NCBI GenBank assembly: GCA_930367215.1
Contig: OV884056.1
Location: 87,059,285-87,123,284 of the forward strand
DNA: 64,000 nt
Source of the DNA: Pollenia angustigena
Lineage: Eukaryota > Arthropoda > Insecta > Diptera > Polleniidae
Reading direction: 5' to 3'
Positions 43,468 to 54,635 of the stretch are shown piece by piece. Positions within the stretch are counted from its first letter, which is position 1. Every line of letters begins with the position of its first letter. The notes beneath the pieces are model-generated. The model did no database searches and was not told the origin of the DNA. It worked only from the letters and a program-made list of their open reading frames with translations. The position numbers and the translations under genes were made by a program.

Positions 43468-45419
43468 TAGGGAGATCGATCGAATAGTATTCGACCGGTT
43501 TTAACTGGTTATTTTAGTTTTGCCCAAGTCGAATAATTTAAAATGTCTATTTTTCGAATATCGAATAAACCGGTTATTTTGATAAAAAAAATGCCCGTTA
43601 TTTTTGTAATGTTTTTCCTTTCCTTTTCCTTACTTTGTTATAAATTTACCCGTAATTTAAGTGTTTTTCTACTTGAATATTGGGCAAACTAGAACTTTTT
43701 ATAAAGAATGTCAAAACAAAGTGTAACAAAAGTAAAAAAAAAACATTATGAGCCATGTAAATACAAATCGCTTATAAAAGCGTGTGTTTTTGTAAAAAAA
43801 ACCAAAAACAATTCAAAATACTACAAAAAATATTCAGCTTAAAAAGTAATTAGCAATTTGACAGTATTCTAAATACTATGTATATATATATATATATATT
43901 TATAAAGATATCATCTCAGTGATATATCGAAGTTATTTCGAAATGATAAGTTGCAAAGGTTTTTCAACGTCACGACTTATTAATCACCAATCCACAAGCT
44001 TGACATAAATAAACGCCAAGTAAAACTTAACTCTGCTCTAAGTACTTTTTAAGAGACTGCAAATAATACTTTACCAAAATATGCTGCCAATAAAGAATGA
44101 AAAACTCTTACAATGGGAAAATCCGATTTTGACAGCGCGTTTAATAGTGAAGTTGGCCGCTTTTTTTTTCTCTTTTATTAAACAAAAAAATTAGCACTAC
44201 TGTTTAAGAGACAACGTTGATGCTCTTGTTTGGGTAAGGCATATCAGCGTAAGCGGGTGAAAACGTCCCACCTTCCTGAAAATATTGTGTTTTTTCTGCA
44301 TTTTCCTTCAAAAGCTGCATTTTTAACATTTAATGTTTTGATTACGCAATTTGTGTTGAAAGTAGCGGCCTGTTTTTACCCATTGCCACTTCACCACCAA
44401 AAAACGTTTTCTTTCTCTTTCTTCGAAAGCTGCCCTCGCAAATGATTTAGGCATTTTTCATGCGTCACTTTTTTCATCTCTGTATGCTTTGTGGTACGGC
44501 TATTAAGTAGTTCTAGCATATCTTCATGCTTAAAACTTCAACATACCGGCGAAATCAACGATGTGGAGAAATTCTTAAGTTTTATTTATTTAAAATTACC
44601 AAGAACTTAAAGCAAAATTTAAGGAATCAAACAATCTCATGGAAGGCTTTAAATTGTGATCGACGAATTGACAGATATTTCATACAAAAAGCATATTCAT
44701 TTACTATGTATTCGTTTTTATACTGCTGAAATAAAATAATTTCAAATATACAATCCTGGATAAGAGGTTTTGTTTGCAACTTTTCAAAAATATGTTAGAA
44801 GTCTACTGATTCATATAGACATGCTTAACCACCATCAATTAAAACTCATGTAAAATAAATTTGGGGGAATATCTCAAATAATAAATTTATTAAATTCCTA
44901 TAATTTCTTAAAACCAAAGTGTTTCAAAACTTCTACAGCTATGTTCACACCTATTAAATATATGATGTCTTACACGTTACCACTAGTTTTCTTAAAGAAT
45001 TATTTGCTTTTGAAAAACGTTAGGCAAACATTTTTTAACAGTTTCTAAATTACATTATACAATTATCATTTTGGGAATAAAGTTAAGTAAATAAATAGAA
45101 ATTATTTAAAATAAAGCCAAAGTTTGAACAATTTACTGGTCACGCTTTTTTTGGATGTTATTGTCAAATATTTGTTACGTCTGAACAAACCTTAAGTCAT
45201 ATCCAAGTATTTTGTTGGTTCCTTACCTTCGTGAATTGCTTTGTTTTTATTTTAATTAAGTTTTTATTACAAAATCTAATTTGATTTTTGTATTTTTATG
45301 TATTCGAATTAACCGGCTATTTTTGAAATGCTTAACCGAAACCGGTTTTTTTAAAATAGCAACTATTCGGAATATTCGAAAACCGGTTATTGAAAAAAGT
45401 CGAATAATCGATCACCCTA
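43468..45419. mobile_element. inverted-repeat element (TAGGGWGATCGATYRATTCGAC ends), hAT-like
   Basis: The left end TAGGGAGATCGATCGAATAG is followed by TATTCGACCGGTTTT. The right end in reverse complement, TAGGGTGATCGATTATTCGA, is followed by AATAACCGGTTTTCGAATAT. Both subterminal regions are full of ACCGGTT and TTCGAATA motifs, as if binding sites. The flanking 8-mers (CTACCTAA, CTCCTATA) do not match well. Nearly 2 kb, but no transposase motif is visible. The MITE copy at 44233-44493 is inserted within it. Confidence 0.6.
44233..44493. mobile_element. second copy of the 8-bp-duplication MITE of 10765-11011
   Basis: The right two thirds match 10800-11011 closely (GTAGCGGCCTGTTTTTACCC, TCGAAAGCTGCCCTCGCAAA, ending CTCTGTATGCTTTGTG). 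The left terminal repeat is degraded to AAGGCATATCAGCG. The 72-codon frame at 44230-44445 parallels the one in the other copy and reflects repeat identity. Confidence 0.7.
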
Positions 45420-46173
45420 CTCCTATACAAATCATATGCATTTGACAACATTTATCATTGTGCTGCCACATTATTATTTTTTAGCCTACATACGGCAAAC
45501 GTCAAATGTGACTGCTCCATTTAAATTGCGATGTGTGGACCTCATATTGCCATGAAAGGCAATCCATTGCGAAATGTTTGCTCTTCTGATTGCTTGAGCA
45601 ATTATTGCTTAGCAATCTGCTGTAAAGTCAGTTGTTATTTATCTGACATTTCATTTTATTTCTCTGTACGTTTGTTTATGGCAAAGTAATTTCACGTGTT
45701 CTCCAGCAATATAACCAGCAATTATTGCGCCATTGTTCCGCTTTTGTTCTGCCGACGTTTTTGCTTGTGCTTAGCAAAACAAATTGCTGCGTGGAGGCCC
45801 AGCGTAAGGCACTTATTAACAGCTGTTGAGTTTAAACTACATACACATTCCGGAAATCGAAAACGCAAGAATTTTAAACGTCGTTTTTTAATAAAACTTC
45901 TGTAATAAAAGAATTTTATACAAATATTATACAAATATTTCGCTATTAAACAGAATTTTATAACAAAAATTATAAAAATTAGATTAAAAATGTATTAGAA
46001 AAACAACTTCAAAATTTTAGCGTTATGCGTTTTCGATATCCAGAGCACCCCTGGTAAATTTAAGTTTAGTTTAATTAAACCAGCGATTTATTAGCCATAA
46101 TGGCCTAAGCACAAAACGTCAGCTGGGTGTTCAATATCACCATATAATGAATTCTCCTTGTATGTATGTATTA
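45420..46173. other. stretch without recognised genes
   Basis: Several AGCAATTATTGC-type motifs (45599, 45717) and overlapping short frames on both strands at 45696-45934. No domain recognised. Confidence 0.4.
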
Positions 46174-46483
46174 CAGTAAAACCTCCCACAGCAGACACCT
46201 CCCATTACCGGCCATATTTTTTTGATCCAAGCTGTTCATTGGGGTTTCCATACAAAATTCATTATCATAGCTGGACACTCTAATAACCGAACGCGGACAT
46301 TAAATAAAATATAATTCTTTCCAAATATCTCTCATAAGCACGGACAGATGCGTTGCAATACACCAACAAGTGTTCTTTCTATTTGTGAACGAAGTCTTCG
46401 TTCGGAGTGCAGCTCTGATTCGCATTTCTGTTGATCTTTCGGATTTTGATGCAAAGGATGATATCGCACTTGCAACGTACACA

Positions 46484-46600
46484 GAAAAAAAAAGCATTAA
46501 TCAAAAATAAAATCAGTTTTTATTAAAAATTTAATCAAGTGATTTAAACGTTTAATCAAGTGAATTGAACGTTTAATTGATATTATTAATTTGTTTACTG
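46484..46600. mobile_element. partial palindromic MITE, left-end copy
   Basis: ACACAGAAAAAAAAAGCATT then AATCAAAAATAAAATCAGTT is the left arm; the centre has GAATTGAACGTTTAATTGAT. Complementary to the right arm preserved at 25560-25629. It sits between the pogo-type left end and the mariner-like remnant. Confidence 0.5.
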
Positions 46601-46639
46601 GTGTAAATTAATAATTGTTATTATATTATTTATATTTAT

Positions 46640-47700
46640 AGAAGGATCTATGACAATTGTGTGTGAATCAAAATATCGGCCAAATGCGCGCCACGGCTTT
46701 GGTTGCATACCTCGATCCGATAGTCCTTATTTTCAATGGCTCTGCAACATAATTGAGGTTCAATGTCGTTAATGTGCCAAATTATATCATCCTTAAGCTC
46801 TTGAATTGTTCTTGGCTTATTCACGTACACTTTTTCTTTTTAATATCACCAAAGAAAGAAGTCCAACAGTGTCAAATCACCTGATCATGACGGCCAATTA
46901 ACATCGCCACGACGTAAGATAAAAAAAAGAGCAATTGTTTCGTTGGCTGTGTGGCACCAGCCTGTTGGAACCACATTACGTCCAGGTACATTTCCTCAAT
47001 TTCTGGCCATGAGAAGTCCGTTACCAACACCATTCACTGTAACTGCTTTGCCGACCTCATTTTCGAAGAAGTACGGCCCGATGACGTAGCCAGCCCATAA
47101 GCCACTGTTTGTGGATGCATCGGCTTTTCAACAATTTATAAAAGATCCGGTTGCTGAAATTTGCGCACAATTCTCCCGAATGTGGACACATTTGTTGGAT
47201 TCCCTGCAAAAAATAGGACCAGTCCAAGCACGCGTGTAAAGAGTAGCCCACAAGGGACCAGTCCAAAAGAAACCCAAACATAAAAAACATGGTCTATTTA
47301 ACATTACGATGTCCTAGGGGAGGACCATATAACCCAGCTTTGGACTACAAAGGAGAAGTTTTAAAACTACTCCATGGTATACTCAAGAGGATTAGTTTTG
47401 AAGTCGTTTAAAAACGAAAGAACGTCGTTAAAAACGAAGACATGTCGTCTCACTACAAACACTTTTTAGCAATGACATGGTCCATGCTTGCATTACATCG
47501 GACCAGTCCATGGAGTAGTCTATTTTATCAAAATGGATCAGGTGGTCCAATATTATTTGCAGGGTTATGCTGACCGAAAAAAAAACACGATTTGCACGAA
47601 ATGCATTTTGATTTGAACGCCCATTTTTGTAAAACTCTTCAACAATCCTAACGCGCTGCTCAAATGTGTTTGTTGGATTTATCAAACACTGAAACAAAGA
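46640..47700 (-). mobile_element. mariner-like transposase pseudogene interrupted by R4
   Basis: The C-terminus on the minus strand includes VYVNKPRTIQELKDDIIWHI, NDIEPQLCCRAIENKDYRI and RGAHLADIL (46660-46835). Upstream blocks at 46960-47090 encode the W-x-Q-Q-x-G and W-A-G-Y-V-I-G-P-Y-F-F-E-N-E segments. The N-terminus (47580-47700, INPTNTFEQRVRIVEEFYKN, GRSNQNAFR) lies beyond an R4 MITE at 47202-47564. This sub-family matches the copy at 61505-62229 better than the one at 31270. Confidence 0.8.
47202..47564 (-). mobile_element. MITE family R4, copy 2
   Basis: 363 bp in inverted orientation relative to the copies at 35197 and 48772. Ends CCCTGCAAAAAATAGGACCA and, in reverse complement, CCCTGCAAATAATATTGGAC. 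Flanked on both sides by mariner-like coding remnants, so it is the innermost layer of a three-level nest. Confidence 0.8.
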
Positions 47701-48030
47701 AATGTGAAATAAAGTTGGGCAAAAAACTTGACTTTAAGGTGTGACTTACAATTAACATCGTACATTATGGTTGGGTCTTTAGATGATAACGTCCACACTA
47801 AAAAATTACTGTATTGAAACATTAAATTCAAACGCAGTGTCAAATATCTGATGTGAAACATTAAAACAAATTGCACGTTGGAAGAATTTTGTTTTCAACA
47901 CACCAAAATGCGTTGAAAGTCATTGCGAAACTCAACAGCTTAAATTGAACTGATCTATATTTAAGTCTACTCTGAGCATATTTTTTCAACCTAAATCATT
48001 ATAAACTAAAATTTTTATAAAATAATAATG

Positions 48031-48142
48031 CCTGTATTCATAAAAAAAATGTTAAATTAAATAAAGGTTTAAAGAACACATTTACTTTGAAATTTGTCCT
48101 TAATAAACGTTTGCTAAATTTAATAATCGTTTATGAATACGG
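48031..48142. mobile_element. small MITE with CCGTATTCATAA-type ends
   Basis: The left end is CCTGTATTCATAAAAAAAAT and the right end in reverse complement is CCGTATTCATAAACGATTAT. Same end type as 15949-16435. It lies between the mariner-like remnant and the right end of the pogo-type element. Confidence 0.55.
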
Positions 48143-48210
48143 TGGTAAAATTATAACCGGTGTAAAAACGTCGCGACGGGGATTGTCCTGTTATGTGAGG
48201 TTTCACTGTA

Positions 48211-48771
48211 TTTTTCCCCTCCTCACTTATAATTAATTTGAAATTATCATTAAAAGTTTCTTACTGTTTTTAAGACTTGCTTCATTTCGTCTTTTTTTGT
48301 TGACATTTTTCAATATCATTAATTTTTAATTGTTTTCTTGTCATTTAAAAAAATTCCCTTATCCCCTTGACGAATTTTTAGCGATAGGGTACCTATCATT
48401 TGTTTTACTTTGTACTGTCTAGTTTATATTGTGTTTCTATTGCTGAGAAGATAAGAAACTTTTTGGTTTCGGTTTTTTGGGTGGTTTGCTTACAACCTTT
48501 TTGCGATAAGCGATAAGGAAATGTTTTATCTTTATTAAGGCTCCTTTTTAGTATTTTTTTTTCGAGAAAGATAACGAGTATTTGGAAAGAATCTTATTAA
48601 ACCTAAAATATATTAAAAGTTTTATAAAATTATTTTTATGGCGAAATGTATAATGAAGTATGCTTGTACTATTTATGTACTTATGTAAATAAAACATTTA
48701 GGACCGAGTATTGTTTAGACGATGGTTATGGTGCTTTACTCCGTCTTTTAAAATACATATGTTTGTACCTA
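48211..48771. other. AT-rich stretch without recognised genes
   Basis: T-rich with an AGCGATAGGG motif and GATAAGCGATAAGG near 48503. Nothing supported. Confidence 0.4.
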
Positions 48772-49145
48772 CCCAGCAAATAAAATTGGACCACCTGATC
48801 CATTTTGATGAAATGGACTACTCCATGGACTGGTCCGATGTAATGCAAGCATGGACCATGTCATTGTTAAAAAGTGTTTGTAGTGAGACGACATGTCTTC
48901 GTTTTTTAACGACGTGCTTTCGTTGTTAAACGACTTCAAAACTAATCCTCTTATGTATACCATGGAGAAGTTTTAAAACTACTCCTTAGTAGTCCAAAGG
49001 TGGGTTATATGGTCCTCTCCTAGGACATCGTAATGTTAAATAGTCCAGGTTTTTTCCATACGTATGGGTTACTTTTGGACTAGTCCTGGACCCTTGTGGG
49101 CTACTCTTTACACGCGTGTTTGGACTGGTAATATTATTTGCAGGG
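48772..49145 (+). mobile_element. MITE family R4, copy 3
   Basis: 374 bp, the same length as copy 1. Left end CCCAGCAAATAAAATTGGAC; right end in reverse complement CCCTGCAAATAATATTACCA. Internal blocks (GGACTACTCCATGGACTGGT, GTGAGACGACATGTCTTCGT, GGACATCGTAATGTTAAATA) match copies 1 and 2 closely. Confidence 0.8.
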
Positions 49146-49753
49146 TATGTAAGCATGTATGTATATTCGAGCGTACCACATTGCAAGGAAAAAAGTGTTT
49201 TTTAAGCAGTTTAAGTTTGTCGCATTTAAAACAAACGTATTTACCTTTTTTAAGCATTACCACTTGCATTTTAATTGTGCATTTAAAACTTGCCCTGATC
49301 TTAACTATTGTTACCAAAGCCAACTTAAATCCATTTAAATAAAATTATTTTAGCTTTTAAGCTTTGCTTAAAAACTGCAAAGATTTTTTAAACCACGCAA
49401 GCGATTAAGGGTTAAACGCTCAACCATAATACGCATAGCCTTGCTTAACCCATTACATGCCACCGGTTGATTATTCGACCAGTACCTTTATTAGCGTATA
49501 TCTTTAAAGTTTACTATAATTTTTTTGATCTGTTTTCACAAAAATAAAATCTGAAATGATTTTTAATATATTAGTAATAATTAGTATTGTGGTTATTTTG
49601 TTGAACTATTTATGGTTTTTAATCCAAATTTTTAATATTTTTAATTAGGCTTAAGTTCATGAAATTTAATTTTTCATTAAATTATTTGGTATGAAGAAAG
49701 GAATATTACAACATGAAAATTAATTAAAATTGTTATTGATAATCTTTCAATCT

Positions 49754-49860
49754 TGACGTGGCTGGGGCTCGAACCCCGGCCGGCAGGTTACCGTGACATG
49801 TTTCGATCGCAACCACTCGATCTCCTCAGATGGATTTGCCGTCTTACACTCGCAGCCATC
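49754..49860 (-). mobile_element. tRNA-like sequence, probably a SINE head, minus strand
   Basis: On the minus strand a T-arm-like GGGGTTCGAGCCCCAGCCAC (box B) is preceded by GATCGAGTGGTTGCGATC, which resembles box A. The cloverleaf does not close: no 5' acceptor strand complements CCACGTCA. A tRNA pseudogene or tRNA-derived SINE is likely, different from the family at 40431. Confidence 0.45.
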
Positions 49861-49872
49861 GACGATTGCTTA

Positions 49873-50224
49873 AGGCTAGATTACACTATTATACTTTGTA
49901 TTAATACATGTCAAAAACTCAAGTAATATGACAAAGTGTGATAGTGTGAATGCAATGTGTCACGAAAATGACAAGTATTAAGAAAAAAGTTTGACATCCC
50001 ATACGACTTCATCGTTTTTTGAAAAATTTCAAAACAATAATACTTTTCATTGGATCAGGGTTGCATTTTATTTCATGTGTGAGTGTTTATACTTTGTGAG
50101 ATGGTGTGAAAATAAACTGTCATGTTACATTAGATTTTTTGACAGTCGCAACAAAACTCATTAGATTTCTACTCACAAAGTATTATGGAATACGTAAGGT
50201 TTGTGAGATAGTGTAATCTAGGCT
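49873..50224. mobile_element. PIF/Harbinger-type MITE with TTA duplication
   Basis: The left end is AGGCTAGATTACACTATTAT and the right end in reverse complement is AGCCTAGATTACACTATCTC. TTA is on both sides (49870-49872, 50225-50227). Interior motifs ATAGTGTGAAT and TGGTGTGAAAAT repeat the terminal theme. 352 bp, non-coding. Confidence 0.75.
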
Positions 50225-51647
50225 TTAGTAATAAATTGATTTTATAAAGACTTTATAAAATATTTTGGTAAAAGGATTAAAAAAACCCCATTTTTTACAC
50301 ATTTTTTCGTTTAAAAAATATATTAAAAAATATAAAATAAAATTTTATGTTGTTCATTATTTTTAAAGCATACATAAATAATATATTATAAAAATCGACA
50401 AACATCAATTTAAAGTTGATAAGTTTTCTGACTTATAAATGCCCATAATCTTTGGTGGTCGAAAAGACCACTGGCCGGAAGCACTACAATAATATTATCA
50501 CTTATTGGCAATCGGTTCAGAACATCTAAAAGGTATTACCATCTATCAGATAATATTCGCTAAGGTACAACATATTGTTTTGTCAAAGTTCGCCAACTTG
50601 TTGATGTTCCCAATAATAATTGAATGCAGTTTATGCAAATTCGTTAAGAGAAACCCAATCCTTAATGGTTTTTAAACATTTTGGATATGCTGCGAAAGTG
50701 AAGATTTAATCTTCAGTATTTTATATGGTGGCTCAAACTGTTCTTGCCTGATCTCGATTTTCACATACATAGTTTTTTTTTGACATTTTTTTTTTCATCA
50801 TCTCATCTGTCTATTGAATAAGCGCAGGAATAAAAGCGTGGAAGCCAATGTAATTATCAATATCTCCTCAGTCGAACCAATGGCTAATTTTAAGCGGCAT
50901 TTCACAGCCGAAAGCAATTCAGGAGTATTATCATGATATGGATGGTGTCAGCTTTCATGACAATGGCGCTCTTTGTCAAATTAATTTTCGACCTGAAGTC
51001 ACAATACAATGCGTTTAACATTAAGGATTTTTATATGCTCCTAAACCCCCCAAGGGTATGTGAAAAATTTGAAGGATATGCCATCTTCCTCTGGTCAAAT
51101 CGGGCAGTCGGCATCAGGGTTTAAAAAACTGCATTCGAAACAAAAAACTGTCGAACAAAAACCAAAAATTTGTGTACAACTTTTTGCCTTTTGAGTTGGT
51201 TTTACAAAGACTGATTACATTTAATGAATCAGAAGTAAAAGCAACAGTATGTTTTGGCCAAGGACAACTTAAGATGTGGAAGAAATTACAGTTTTTCTAC
51301 TTTGACTGCAGTTTTTTAAACGCTGTTCAGCAAAGTTTGAAATTGACGTATTTCTATAGATCGCGGCTGACCTATCTGGTACCACGGTAGTCATTAGCCC
51401 CTGGAATCAAGGTTTGACTGGAATCCGGCCTGACTATTGGGTAATACTCAAAGGCACGGAAATAGCCTAAAGAAATATTTTTAAAAATTATAAAACAAAC
51501 TTTTTTTAACTGTTTTCGGCCATTGGTCGATTTTTCGACCAGTCTATATAAAGAGAACTACAAATCGGGAGATAAAATTTTGGGAAAAATATTCTTAATT
51601 GATGTCTCAAAAGCACCTCCCTGCAAGGGATTTCGATAATGGATTAA

Positions 51648-53290
51648 CCTACTGTCTAAAGCACATTATGGTTGGGCCTTAAGCAGTCAGAATGGCTTTT
51701 TTTCCGCTGTGTACCAAGGTTTTCTGTCTGTGTCTACTACACTGACAAAACTACATACCTACTAGGTATCTACGTAATAAAAGACGGACTCCTTTAATTT
51801 TCTGCTAATTTAGATGAGTCAGTTTGTGACAAATCATTGGACAATTAGCAATTTGTACAAATAAAAAGTTCTAATACCTACCTTGATATGTATGTACGAA
51901 TCAATTGAAAACTCTCCTTAACAAGTGAATTTGAGAACAACACTGAGAGAAATTTTACACATAAATGTAAACAAAACCATTAACAATAAGCGAGAAGCAT
52001 AAAAAACACAACAAAACAATATGCAATCTAAATAACAAAAAAAAAAAAAAGCAACAACAATAATAAAAAAATGAAAATATAAACACAACAACACGTTAAA
52101 ACATGTGCCAAAGAAATCATTTGGGGAAAAATGAAGTCAAGAAACGGTTTTTAATTTCGTTAAAGAAAACAACAACAATATCAAAATAACATAAAATATA
52201 CTAAATTACATACTTACAACAACAACAATAATAAAACATGCACACAAACTGAAATATTAAAAAAAAGGAAAGCAATAAAAAAGTGTTAAGATGTTGTTTA
52301 TAAAAAGAAATAAAATACAACAGCAACAATAACGATAATAATCGTATTAAGTTTAACTTGACAACAGGTAGAAATGGGAATAAGAAAAAAACACTGAGCA
52401 CACACACACGCATTACACAAAACAAATACCTACATAATAATAAAAATGGACGAAAAATTTTAATAGAGCCATACTTACGTACATACATATTAAAAAGTCC
52501 CAAATATATTAACACACTGTACAGTGTACACTGACTGTATGTGAAAATAACAGACCGTTAAAATAAAAGTGTTAAGTTGAGTGCGAGAGAAGTCAGGCGA
52601 ATTGAATTTAAGCTGAGAAAATCCCTGTTCAACTTAAAGAAGCCACCACTTTTTAAGAAATTAACAACAAAAGAAAAAAAAAAAAAAACGCTGGCCACGA
52701 TTACAATAATCTTTCTTTTTTTAGGTTTTGGCCATTTAACCAAACAAGAGATGACGTTTTAAAGTTCTCAAGATGTTTTAAAGTTTCTAAACACTATTTC
52801 ATGGCAATTTTTAACAGCTTGCTGCATTTTAGTGCCCTCAAACTGTATTTAGCTTTTCCTTAAAAATAAAATGCTGGGAAATTCAGTTAATTTCTTGGTG
52901 CCTAGTAACCTAAAAAAATTGTGTTTGTATTTCGTTTTCCTAAAATCCCCAAAAACATCAAACTAGCACAGATACATACCTATATTGTTTTGTTTTAAGT
53001 CAATCTTTAAAAAACTCTTCACAATTGCAGCTCTTCTAAAATCGGATTGTCACATTTAAGGCAACAACGTTTTCTCAAAAACAGAGAAGAGAAAAATATG
53101 TAGATACATGTAAAAAACAAATTTTTTGGGAGGGCATTTTTCTGAGGGCTAGGTTAAATAACAAGTCAGATGCCGCATAAAAACGTTGCGTGTAACTTGA
53201 AACGTAGAACGCTAGAAAGATATGAAATACAATGTAAACGTAGTAAAAATCGAGTGTATAAAATTTATTTTGGATTGTTTGTCTATCAGA
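51648..53290. other. A-rich stretch without recognised genes
   Basis: 51960-52500 is rich in AACAACA and AATAATA simple repeats, and antisense frames there (leucine/phenylalanine-rich) are by-products. Small frames on both strands at 52558-52762 have no domain. Nothing else seen. Confidence 0.5.
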
Positions 53291-53297
53291 CCAATTG

Positions 53298-53395
53298 TGA
53301 ATAAAAACTCCCCGGGAGTTTTTTCCCTTCTCCCCTTTTTCCCATGTAAATTTAATTGTAAAAATGTGAAAAAACACCCGGGGAATTTGTATTCA
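53298..53395. repeat. short inverted repeat with CCCCGGG cores
   Basis: TGAATAAAAACTCCCCGGGA pairs with the reverse complement of the right side, TGAATACAAATTCCCCGGGT, each followed by a GTTTTTTC block. About 28-bp arms and a ~42-bp loop. Possibly a very small MITE; the GC-rich cores stand out in this AT-rich DNA. Confidence 0.6.
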
Positions 53396-54153
53396 AAACT
53401 GGGCTGTATATCTCGGCTGTTTACAAACCTTTGTCCGTAATTTTTACCACCAATATTCTGCTAATCTTTTTTAATATCTTACAAAACTTAAGTTATGTGT
53501 GTAAACAAATTGAGGACATCGTGATTTTTTTTATATCTTAACGATTTATACACAATCCAACCCAATTTTTATAGCAATCTATTTAAAACTACAAATCGAT
53601 GGTTTTCTTCTGCAACCACGTAACTCGATTTTTTGTCGATGGTTTTCTACTCGTAATACTACTACTACGTAACTCGATTTTTGGTTTTAACCGGAAAAGT
53701 AATCAGTAAATACCGCCTAACAATTTTTTGTTTGGCGGAATATCAGAGTTTTTCCTAATTCTTGGATTATAAAAGAATATATAGCAAAAAGTTTCAAATA
53801 TTTTGTAAAAAAAAAAAGTATTTATACCCTTTCCACCTGTGGTAAAGGGTGTACAAACATTAATGATCATTTTAATCTGATGGATGATCATGTTCACACC
53901 ATTTATGTAGTATGAGGGCCAAGTTATTGTCATCATCATGGTTGTCACTTTCTTGTCCGTTTTTTTTTGTTGATTTTTTACTAACTTGGCAAGAGTTTTT
54001 AAAAACTTTTCCCTTAACTTTATAAATATACAGTGGAATTGAAATGAAACCAAAAGAAATTTTAAAATTATTAAAAAAAAAAAATTACAAATTTCCAGAT
54101 TTTTTAGAATATGAAAATTTAAATTTTGAAATTCTAAAGCCACTGATAAGTAA

Positions 54154-54264
54154 GTGCCGGTTAACACACGTCAAGTTTGACTCGTCAAGTCTTGAACTGA
54201 ACTTTTAGGAGAGAAGGGAAAATGGAATGCCATTCCTTTTCCCTTGACGTGTTTGAACCGGCAC
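54154..54264. mobile_element. PIF/Harbinger-type MITE with TAA duplication
   Basis: The left end is GTGCCGGTTAACACACGTCA and the right end in reverse complement is GTGCCGGTTCAAACACGTCA. TAA is on both sides (54151-54153, 54265-54267). Only 111 bp. Confidence 0.7.
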
Positions 54265-54635
54265 TAAGAAAAATTTCTTTAACTGAATGAGTTCTTAGTC
54301 TACAGTTATTACAAAAGATAAATTGGTGAGTTTTGGTCGACATTGTCAGAATGTTAAGGCCAAAATTCACTTATCAAAATACTCATCAAGCATTGTGGTA
54401 GCATTAGTGAAAATGTGTTTGTATGTGTCACACCGACGATGCTGGATGGCAAATCAAAAATTTAGATATGACGGGGAATATTACGTGCAGCACACGTACA
54501 CGAGTGAATTCGCCTGCTGGATAAGCATTTCACAAGAGTATTTCGACCTTTAGACATCTGACAACACCAAAAGACTAGTTTTTTTTACAGCACGAGACGA
54601 TTTTATGTAAATGGTGTCAACAATACAAAAACAAA

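Larger units (their letters stand above)
46174..48208. mobile_element. pogo/Tigger-type element with TA duplication, hosting other elements
   Basis: The left end is CAGTAAAACCTCCCACAGCA and the right end in reverse complement is CAGTGAAACCTCACATAACA. Each is flanked by TA (46172-46173 and 48209-48210). CAGTxxAACCTC...-type ends with TA duplication are typical of pogo/Tigger elements. The subterminal GGACACTCTAATAACCGAAC block at 46274 also fits. A plus-strand reading near 46424-46481 (ISVDLSDFDAKDDIALATY) may be the acidic C-terminal tail of its lost transposase. A mariner-like remnant (46640-47700) occupies most of the interior. Confidence 0.78.
49449..51643. mobile_element. candidate TTAA-bounded piggyBac-like remnant
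   Basis: TTAA (49445-49448) is followed by CCCATTACATGCCACCGG. A second TTAA (51644-51647) is preceded by a segment whose reverse complement starts TCCATTATCGAAATCC. Near both ends there is a GGTyGATTwTTCGACCAGT palindrome (49464 and 51528), which links the two sides. Open frames at 50933-51124 and 51172-51390 lie inside, but I cannot recognise piggyBac catalytic motifs in them. The element hosts a tRNA-like sequence and a Harbinger-type MITE. Tentative. Confidence 0.35.

Noticed and set aside
52201..52515. Leucine/phenylalanine-rich 104-codon minus frame resembling a membrane protein
   Set aside because: It is the antisense of AACAACA/AATAATA simple repeats.
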